Below, one piece after another: positions 1 through 5,247 of a stretch of 5,247 nt of DNA. The stretch comes from Bacteroidales bacterium. Its GTDB lineage: Bacteria > Bacteroidota > Bacteroidia > Bacteroidales > VadinHA17. The stretch's first letter is position 1. Each line of letters opens with the position of its first letter. The stretch spans positions 1 through 5,247 of the forward strand of contig PMIG01000373.1 in the NCBI GenBank assembly GCA_003157055.1, read 5' to 3'. The translations under genes and the position numbers were made by a program. The notes under the pieces are model-generated. The model was given only the letters and a program-made list of their open reading frames with translations. It was not told where the DNA came from and made no database searches.

Positions 1-2680
1 TATAAATATGCTGCCTTGTAACAATATCCTGCAGAAGCGTTGATCCGATCATTGACATGAAAGCACCAGGGACTCCATGGCCCGTTGAGTCAGCGCAAAC
101 CAGCATGAACCTGTCTTCGTCGATCTTATCGAACCAATAGAAATCGCCGCTTACTATATCGCGCGGACGAAAGAAAAGAAAGGCATCGGAGAATGTCTCC
201 TGCACCCTGTTGAATTCAGGTAGTATGCTTGTTTGGATCCTCTTAGCATAATTTATGCTGTCGGTAATCTCTATATTCTGCAGTTCGATCTCCCCTTTTT
301 GCTTAAGAACAATACTGGTACGCGCATCCAGTTCCTTTTCGAGGTATTCCTGAACTTTCTTTTGTCCTTTTTCCCTTTGTTTAAGAATAAAAATGAACCC
401 TCCGGCAATAAGGGCGATGACAGACAGGATAAATCCCCATGTTTTCACAAGAGGCTTTTTTATGGCAATATCAAACGAAACCTGTGTAGAGTCGGACAAC
501 CCTTCCTCATTAAATGACTTCAGATGGAACCTGTATTTACCGTAGCTAAGGCGATAAACCGCCTCCCTTGATTGTGAGGGTTTCGTCCAGTCATCCTCAT
601 AATTATCAAGCCATGTCTGATAAAAAACTTTTTCAGGATCCCGGAAATTAATGCCGGTGTAGCCTACTTTTATATAATATCTCTTGCTGTATGGGAGAGA
701 GAAGGATGATTTATATGGATATACTATATCATTAATAGTGACATAATTGACATTATTAATTGGAGCCTGAATCACTTTTTTATCCTTTGACCTGTCATAG
801 AAAATTACCCCTTCGGTTGTTCCGATAAAAATATTGCCATCGGGCGACTGGTACATTCCGCCTGGGTTACATACTCCACTTTTAGCAAAATCCGTGTTGA
901 ATGTCTTAAATATCCCACGATCGCGGTAATAAACGGAAAAACCTCTTTCGTGGCCTATCCAGATTGCATTATATTTATCGGCGAGGATGCTGTAACAATA
1001 ATCCGACAACATCATATCGGTACGGCTTAATGAAGCCAGCGAGTCGCCGGAAAATTTAAAAATGCCGTTCCCATATGTTGCTGCCCAAATTGAGCCGTCG
1101 TTTCCTTCCGTCATGGACAATATCTCATTCATCCTTGTACCTAACATAACGGCTTTCCCGGTTATTATGCCGGTTTCAGGGTCAATGAGATAAAGCCGGT
1201 CAGTTTTGGTTGCAACAGCAGCTTTCCCGGATGAAGTAAGGCATATTTGGTTTATACTGTTGTGTGGCAGGCCATTGTCGATATTGTAAATAGTATCTAT
1301 CTTTCGGGTACTCCTGTCAATCAAAACAACTCCATTCAACGTTCCCAGCCATATGTGTTTATTATCAACCTTTACGTCCTGAATATAATCCTCGCCGGAG
1401 TTTCCTGATTTGAAATATGGCTGGATATTCCCGGAACCTGTTCTGAGGTACAATCCGGCACCCTCAGTCCCAATCCAGACATTATCTTCATTTTCAACAT
1501 AATAGGATGCAACCTCAGTGTTCCCGGTTCTCTTTAAGATATCTGTAAAAGAATTGACTTTATTTTTAGCGAAATCAAAAAGGAAAAAGCCGGCAGGAGT
1601 TCCAAGGAAATAATCGGTCACAAACTTTTTTATGTAAATAATGTTTTTCGTGACTGATGTGGTTCCGGGAGAAAAGAAGCTGAATGCTACCGAATTGAGC
1701 ATAGAAAGACCATCGCCGAATAATCCGATCCAGTAATTGCCTTCATTATCCTGATAAACAAGCTTTATATTATTACCTGGAAGTCCTGATTTTTTATCAA
1801 TAAACTTTTCAGATATGACGGACTCGCCATTTTCGTCAAGCTTTAAGTTAAGTATTCCGTTATCATTGGTAGAAATCCAGTAGTAATTTTCAGAATCTTT
1901 AAAAATTGATTTTATGTTAAGGCTTCCCAGCTCTTTGTAATTATCGAAATGTGAAAGAGTATTTATACCGGGAGCAATTTCCAGTCTGTATAAACCTGAA
2001 CCATCAGTTCCGATAATGTAAGTGCCCTTATCATTTATTTTATTAATAGCCAGTACGTTTGAGTAATTAAATCCCCCAATTGAACTTGTGATGCTGATGG
2101 CTTCATTGCTAATGCTGCAAAGTTTTATACCATCCTGTGTACCCAGAAGAAGATCGCCGGACCGGGAGAAGCATGCAGAAAATACTACGAAGTCCTTGTC
2201 AAGAGGGTATATGCTTATTTCCTCGGGCTTAGATGGGTTTACCTTATAAATATGTGCGCCCTGAGGAATGATATAGATGAAATTATCGGGTCCGCTGATA
2301 ATTGTGCTAATACTCTTTTCGTTCTGAATAGAAATTGGTTTAAGCACATCATTCTGCGAATAAAACACTGATCCGTCATTACAGCCGAACCAGAGTGTTC
2401 CATTAACATCTTTCATCTCGGAAGTAGGATAGCGCTGAGCTAAGTCAGGGAATTCAACAGGATAAAAGTCAATCCCGTCAAACTTCGACAGGCCATTTCC
2501 CGTTCCGATCCAGAGATATCCGTTATTCCCCTGGATTAAGGAATAAATGAAACCATCTGGAATTTTGCTGTCAGTGCCATAATTCTTAAACCTCATGGTT
2601 TGACCGCTCAGAATTCCCGAAACAAGCATAAGACATATTGTTATGCCTGCAAATATTCTTTGGTTTAATTTGTTCACCAT
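1..2680 (-). CDS. Membrane sensor: two-component-type (Reg_prop) propellers, Y_Y_Y domain, TM helix and SpoIIE/PP2C phosphatase (3' end cut by window edge)
   Basis: Inferred role: a transmembrane receptor that senses a periplasmic signal and controls a cytoplasmic serine/threonine phosphatase. I translated all 893 codons by hand; the frame is open throughout. Residues 1-26 form a signal peptide or N-terminal anchor (core ITICLMLVSGIL, likely cut before Gln27). Fourteen blade motifs of the LWIGTGNG type start at residues 56, 96, 135, 177, 221, 267, 316, 357, 401, 443, 487, 531, 573 and 617, fitting two seven-bladed propellers. A Y_Y_Y domain covers about 654-732 and a TM helix about 748-766. 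A charged, probably coiled-coil linker leads to SINYAKRIQTSILPE (808-822). The PP2C domain begins with SGDFYW (Asp846) and DSTGHGVPGAFMSMIG (Asp864, His868), whose aspartates should bind the catalytic metals. Roughly the last 100 or more residues lie outside the window. ATG at 2680 is fixed by an in-frame TAA at 2690-2692. It follows the 333-residue gene after 13 bases. Hybrid sensors with the same front half normally end in a histidine kinase and AraC regulator; here the output is a phosphatase. The domain calls are firm; ligand and target are unknown. Confidence 0.93.
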   Translation of the reverse strand, partial: MVNKLNQRIFAGITICLMLVSGILSGQTMRFKNYGTDSKIPDGFIYSLIQGNNGYLWIGTGNGLSKFDGIDFYPVEFPDLAQRYPTSEMKDVNGTLWFGCNDGSVFYSQNDVLKPISIQNEKSISTIISGPDNFIYIIPQGAHIYKVNPSKPEEISIYPLDKDFVVFSACFSRSGDLLLGTQDGIKLCSISNEAISITSSIGGFNYSNVLAINKINDKGTYIIGTDGSGLYRLEIAPGINTLSHFDNYKELGSLNIKSIFKDSENYYWISTNDNGILNLKLDENGESVISEKFIDKKSGLPGNNIKLVYQDNEGNYWIGLFGDGLSMLNSVAFSFFSPGTTSVTKNIIYIKKFVTDYFLGTPAGFFLFDFAKNKVNSFTDILKRTGNTEVASYYVENEDNVWIGTEGAGLYLRTGSGNIQPYFKSGNSGEDYIQDVKVDNKHIWLGTLNGVVLIDRSTRKIDTIYNIDNGLPHNSINQICLTSSGKAAVATKTDRLYLIDPETGIITGKAVMLGTRMNEILSMTEGNDGSIWAATYGNGIFKFSGDSLASLSRTDMMLSDYCYSILADKYNAIWIGHERGFSVYYRDRGIFKTFNTDFAKSGVCNPGGMYQSPDGNIFIGTTEGVIFYDRSKDKKVIQAPINNVNYVTINDIVYPYKSSFSLPYSKRYYIKVGYTGINFRDPEKVFYQTWLDNYEDDWTKPSQSREAVYRLSYGKYRFHLKSFNEEGLSDSTQVSFDIAIKKPLVKTWGFILSVIALIAGGFIFILKQREKGQKKVQEYLEKELDARTSIVLKQKGEIELQNIEITDSINYAKRIQTSILPEFNRVQETFSDAFLFFRPRDIVSGDFYWFDKIDEDRFMLVCADSTGHGVPGAFMSMIGSTLLQDIVTRQHIY

Positions 2681-2693
2681 GGTAACAAATTAG
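2681..2693 (-). other. 13-base junction between the unknown-family gene and the sensor gene
   Basis: The minus-strand sequence is CTAATTTGTTACC, followed by the sensor's ATG. It holds an in-frame TAA (2690-2692) that excludes an earlier sensor start. No purine-rich ribosome binding site is present, as is common in Bacteroidota. No hairpin fits, so the sensor is probably read from the upstream transcript. Confidence 0.6.
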
Positions 2694-3695
2694 CTATTTA
2701 GGCTTTGACACTGGTGTTATTTTTATTTTAGCCTGGTAAACAGGTATCCCTCCAATGGGAGATGGGAAAAATTTCAGTGCATCGCCACGCTGGTTCTCAG
2801 TTCTGATGACCACGTTGTTATTCTTTACGAGTTCTCCCTGTTGCTTGTGAAACTGAAAATCGAGGGAAGATCCTATCTCCTGAGGTTCAATCGGAACCCT
2901 TGATTCTGCCCAGTTATCCTGCCCGGAAACTGCCTGATCAATTCCTTGTTTGTATTTTGAAACAACAAGTATATGGCCGTCGTTGTCCCAGTCAAAATTA
3001 TGTTGCATAACATAGATAATGCCTGTATCAATATACGGATAAATGTGTGATACGCTCCTGAAATCATTCCACATCCTGAAAGTGTACTTATAGGTATAAA
3101 CATTGCCTCCTTCGACAGGAATATTATTATCAGGATCACGACTCATAAAATACCTGTAAAGATTCCCGTCATCGCCGCTTATCCCTTCGCAGACAACTTT
3201 AAAAATGTAACCCCATTTAGGATTATAATCGCCTGAAGTCGGGTTGAAAGGTCCAAAAGTGTACCACTTATTATCATATTTTGCCTCGCTCCCAAAGATC
3301 TTTGAGGCAAGAAGGTTTCCATTTTTATAGTTTAAACCCTTTTCGATTCCGCGTGAATCCTCATTTTTATCAGGGTCTACTCCTTTTCCTCCATATATTG
3401 AATAAAGACATTTGGTGTTGAATTCTCCCTGTATCTCATCATTCTCGCCGCCGGTATCAGGATCAAAGACCCTTATGTAAAACTGTTTTGTGTATTCCTT
3501 TGGAACCGTAAAGAACCAGACTGAATAGAAATCAGCGTCTCCCCATGAAGTCAATGCCTGTTTGCCAAAAGTGACAAGAAAAGGGATATTCTCATCTTTG
3601 CCCGGAACCGGTTGCCCATTTGAATCCGGCACGACCATGAATCCGATAAGCAAAATGAAGAGGTACCTAATATATATGGCTTTGTTCAGTCTCAT
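2694..3695 (-). CDS. Exported Asp/Gly-rich protein of unrecognised family (333 aa)
   Basis: I cannot name the family or function. Residues 1-27 are a signal peptide (core YLFILLIGFMVV, likely cut near Gly27/Gln28). There is no lipobox cysteine, and no T9SS C-terminal sorting domain is evident, so the mature protein is probably periplasmic or associated with a surface complex. The rest alternates aromatic/hydrophobic strand-like runs (FYSVWFFTVP 56-65, FYIRVFDPD 72-80, YTYKYTFRMW 200-209) with acidic, Gly-rich loops, suggesting a beta-sandwich fold. Loops at 78-87 (DPDTGGENDE), 107-113 (DPDKNED), 174-178 (GDDGN), 187-191 (DPDNN) and 235-240 (DWDNDG) resemble calcium-binding loops; the last follows the DxDxDG pattern of EF-hand-like sites. 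Metal binding is inferred only. An in-frame TAA touches the ATG, fixing the start. It lies 29 bases after the PD40/PKD gene and 13 before the sensor gene, so it is probably co-transcribed with both and may be an accessory of the PorP/PD40 assembly or a signal input for the sensor. Confidence 0.9.
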   Translation of the reverse strand: MRLNKAIYIRYLFILLIGFMVVPDSNGQPVPGKDENIPFLVTFGKQALTSWGDADFYSVWFFTVPKEYTKQFYIRVFDPDTGGENDEIQGEFNTKCLYSIYGGKGVDPDKNEDSRGIEKGLNYKNGNLLASKIFGSEAKYDNKWYTFGPFNPTSGDYNPKWGYIFKVVCEGISGDDGNLYRYFMSRDPDNNIPVEGGNVYTYKYTFRMWNDFRSVSHIYPYIDTGIIYVMQHNFDWDNDGHILVVSKYKQGIDQAVSGQDNWAESRVPIEPQEIGSSLDFQFHKQQGELVKNNNVVIRTENQRGDALKFFPSPIGGIPVYQAKIKITPVSKPK

Positions 3696-3724
3696 TTAAG
3701 ATTCTAAGTTACTCATTTTCATTT
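3696..3724 (-). other. 29-base A-rich junction between the PD40/PKD gene and the unknown-family gene
   Basis: This A-rich leader carries no Shine-Dalgarno sequence and no terminator hairpin. A-rich leaders are a common setting for translation starts in Bacteroidota. The TAA at 3696-3698 sits directly before the ATG at 3695 and fixes that start. Confidence 0.5.
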
Positions 3725-5158
3725 TCAGGGTTGTTTCCCAACAACGATATTTTTACATACGCATGCTTCTCTTGTCACTCCGCCCGGCTCTGTATCGGCT
3801 GTTACGATAAGCTGTATGTTATACGTTCCGGGCTTCGTAAATACCTTATCAACTTCCTTGCCGACCATTACAGATTCATCGCCGAAATTCCAGTAATACC
3901 TCGAAATATTCCATCCGGGAAGGTTTGTACTGTCGGCGCTGAATTTCAGTTTCTGTCCCGAAAGAGCCTTATCAGGCCCTGTTATGTAAGGTTGCTCCAC
4001 ATTTTTAATTTCGAGGTTATAGGTCTTTTCATTATACATAACCTCTTTAGTGATAAGATTCACTACATCAAGCTGAACAAGGTATGATCCCGGGCCCGGA
4101 TAGCAGTGAATAACGCTGGGTCCTATTCCTTTCGCCCCGTCTCCCAGTTTCCATTCGTAACGGAATGGAAGAGTATCAAACTTAACTGCGTTCTCTTCGA
4201 CAAGCTGGTAGCAGTAATTATTCTCTACCAGGGTGTCACACGAAGCTTTTCTTATTATGGTTGAGGATACCTGATAAATATCATCGCTGTGCAGGCGGTT
4301 GGATGAGAAATATCCGGTCTGCATATTATCGTCCACAACAAATGCAAAATCATCAGATGAGGAGTTGATCGGATCAGGCATAGCAACCGGAGCTTCCCAT
4401 GTGCCAAGGTTAAGTATGGTACTGTACACATCGAGCTTTCCTTTGCCGCCAGGACGGTTTGAAGAAAAATATAGCCTGCCGGAGGGGTGTATGAAAGGAT
4501 AGTCTTCTGACGAGGATGAATTCACATTAGGTCCGAGGTTCCTGGGTGTATCCCATTTGCCGTTGATCCATTCACAATAATAAAGATCTGACCCTCCCTG
4601 TCCTCCGGGCATATTTGATGCAAAAAAAATGTATCTCCCATCGCGGCTTATGGAAGGCTGCCCCACATCATACTGTTGATTATTATATGGGAAAGGATGT
4701 ATAGGACCAAGAGTGTTACCTGTTTTCTCGGCAATGAATATCCCGCTATGGTTTTTGAAACTCCTCTTTTTTGCAGCTTTCCCCGTCTCTATCTCACTGG
4801 TAAAATAAACAGTCTTTCCATCCGGTGCCAAACATAAAGGTCCGTTATTAAATAGGTCGGTACGTTCACTTTTCAATTCGTTCAGCTTCCCCCATTTAGA
4901 ACTGTCCTTCCTTGCTACAATATAAATATTATAAATACGCCTTCCCTCGAACGAAGTACGGTCCCGGAATCCACTGAATCTCTTGTCGGAACAAAACATT
5001 ATTCCGTCCTTGATAATTACGGGTGCAATATCATTAAATGAACCTGAATTGAATGACAATTTAGTTACCTTGTAAATTGAAGGCTGCTTCTCCTGGGCCA
5101 TGCCGGGCATCGCAATAAGTATCAGAATGAATATAATATATAAATACCTTCCCCGCAT
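3725..5158 (-). CDS. Exported PD40 beta-propeller protein with two PKD domains, no OmpA domain (477 aa)
   Basis: Probable structural or scaffolding component of an envelope complex, acting in the periplasm or at the outer membrane. The signal peptide is residues 1-21 (core YIIFILILIAMPGMA, cut before Gln22). About five PD40 (WD40-like) blades follow, marked by PDG/SRDG turns and YFSSNRPGG-type strands at about 39-60, 102-125, 165-198, 216-247 and 268-298. SNMPGGQGGSDLYY (181-194) and SSNRPGGKGKLDVYS (232-246) are the clearest. Two PKD-like domains come next: about 325-383 (YEWKLGDG, PGPGSYLVQLDVV) and 388-473 (YYWNFGDE, KPGTYNIQLIV). Cysteine pairs at 307/316 and 466/468 could form disulfides. 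In many Bacteroidota, PD40 proteins of this kind end in an OmpA-like peptidoglycan-binding domain, as in the T9SS protein PorE; this one stops after the second PKD domain. The gene starts three bases after the PorP/SprF-like stop, in the same frame (TAA GTT ATG), which fixes the start and suggests co-translation. The domain calls are firm; the exact role is inferred. Confidence 0.93.
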   Translation of the reverse strand: MRGRYLYIIFILILIAMPGMAQEKQPSIYKVTKLSFNSGSFNDIAPVIIKDGIMFCSDKRFSGFRDRTSFEGRRIYNIYIVARKDSSKWGKLNELKSERTDLFNNGPLCLAPDGKTVYFTSEIETGKAAKKRSFKNHSGIFIAEKTGNTLGPIHPFPYNNQQYDVGQPSISRDGRYIFFASNMPGGQGGSDLYYCEWINGKWDTPRNLGPNVNSSSSEDYPFIHPSGRLYFSSNRPGGKGKLDVYSTILNLGTWEAPVAMPDPINSSSDDFAFVVDDNMQTGYFSSNRLHSDDIYQVSSTIIRKASCDTLVENNYCYQLVEENAVKFDTLPFRYEWKLGDGAKGIGPSVIHCYPGPGSYLVQLDVVNLITKEVMYNEKTYNLEIKNVEQPYITGPDKALSGQKLKFSADSTNLPGWNISRYYWNFGDESVMVGKEVDKVFTKPGTYNIQLIVTADTEPGGVTREACVCKNIVVGKQP

Positions 5159-5161
5159 AAC

Positions 5162-5247
5162 TTAAAAATACCTTGGATTAGCTGCGCTGATTTTAGAGCC
5201 GAATTCATACCTCAGGAAAACCTCCCCGGATCCCTTCGAAAATGTTG
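5162..5247 (-). CDS. PorP/SprF-family type IX secretion membrane protein, C-terminal end only (5' part beyond window)
   Basis: Only the last 27 codons and the TAA stop (5162-5164) are inside the window. The peptide contains GEVFLRYEFGSKISAANPRYF in two overlapping parts: an outer-membrane beta-strand pattern (EVFLRYEFG) and the ending NPRYF. This agrees with the usual C-terminus of PorP/SprF proteins, where a final strand with an LRY-F-G pattern is followed by PRYF. Members are about 300-residue outer-membrane proteins. PorP serves the T9SS core, and SprF-like paralogues help secrete adhesins with type B sorting domains. Whether this is the core PorP or an SprF-like paralogue cannot be told from the fragment. 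The tight junction to the PD40/PKD gene supports a shared operon. The call rests on a short sequence, but family ending and neighbour agree. Confidence 0.72.
   Translation of the reverse strand, partial: TFSKGSGEVFLRYEFGSKISAANPRYF

Noticed and set aside
233..517. 94-codon plus-strand open frame
   Set aside because: It lies opposite the continuous sensor frame (Y_Y_Y domain, TM and linker) and has no recognisable protein features.
2686..2692. Minus-strand TAATTTG before the sensor gene, resembling the Bacteroidota -7 promoter element TAnnTTTG
   Set aside because: It has one spacer base instead of two, and no good TTG-type -33 element lies at the right distance. Co-transcription is simpler.
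2873..3139. 88-codon minus-strand open frame
   Set aside because: It is an out-of-frame shadow inside the 333-residue exported protein gene, whose frame has a signal peptide and consistent composition.
3696..3722. Eight-codon open frame (MKMSNLES) whose stop touches the ATG of the 333-residue gene
   Set aside because: It is too short to separate from chance in an A-rich leader and has no ribosome binding site or peptide signature.
3731..4087. 118-codon plus-strand open frame
   Set aside because: It is antisense to the PKD domains of the 477-residue protein. Its Cys/His-rich look comes from the opposite strand.
4299..4502. 67-codon plus-strand open frame
   Set aside because: It is antisense to well-formed PD40 blades and has no independent support.

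Overview
The window looks like chromosomal DNA of a member of the Bacteroidota, probably an environmental or uncultured Bacteroidales- or Cytophagia-like lineage. The lineage is inferred from gene content: the C-terminal end of a PorP/SprF-type protein of the type IX secretion system (T9SS), a PD40/PKD surface protein, and a Reg_prop/Y_Y_Y sensor joined to a SpoIIE-type phosphatase with the Bacteroidota-style 'SINYAKRIQ' linker. No Shine-Dalgarno sequence is seen at any start, which also fits this phylum. No RNA gene, mobile element, CRISPR array or clear terminator was found.

All genes are on the minus strand and are transcribed from right to left. In order they are: (1) 5162-5247, the last 27 codons of a PorP/SprF-like outer-membrane protein, cut by the right edge; (2) 3725-5158, a 477-residue exported protein with a PD40 beta-propeller and two PKD domains; (3) 2694-3695, a 333-residue exported protein of unrecognised family with several Asp/Gly-rich loops; (4) 1-2680, the first 893 codons of a large membrane sensor, cut by the left edge. 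The sensor has a signal peptide, 14 propeller blade repeats, a Y_Y_Y domain, one transmembrane helix, a probable coiled coil and the first half of a SpoIIE/PP2C serine phosphatase domain. It is a single open frame over the whole 2680 bases, with no stop or frameshift.

The spaces between genes are 3, 29 and 13 bases. There is no room for separate terminators and no clear internal promoter, so the four genes probably form one operon. Each of the three visible start codons has an in-frame stop just upstream (zero to three codons away), so the starts are well fixed.

Inferred working model: the PorP/SprF-like protein and the two exported proteins form or serve an outer-membrane or surface assembly linked to T9SS. 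The sensor would read a periplasmic state or ligand and pass it across the inner membrane to a PP2C phosphatase, which in other bacteria acts on STAS-type anti-anti-sigma proteins. Linking these two functions in one operon is the most interesting feature here. It rests on gene order alone.
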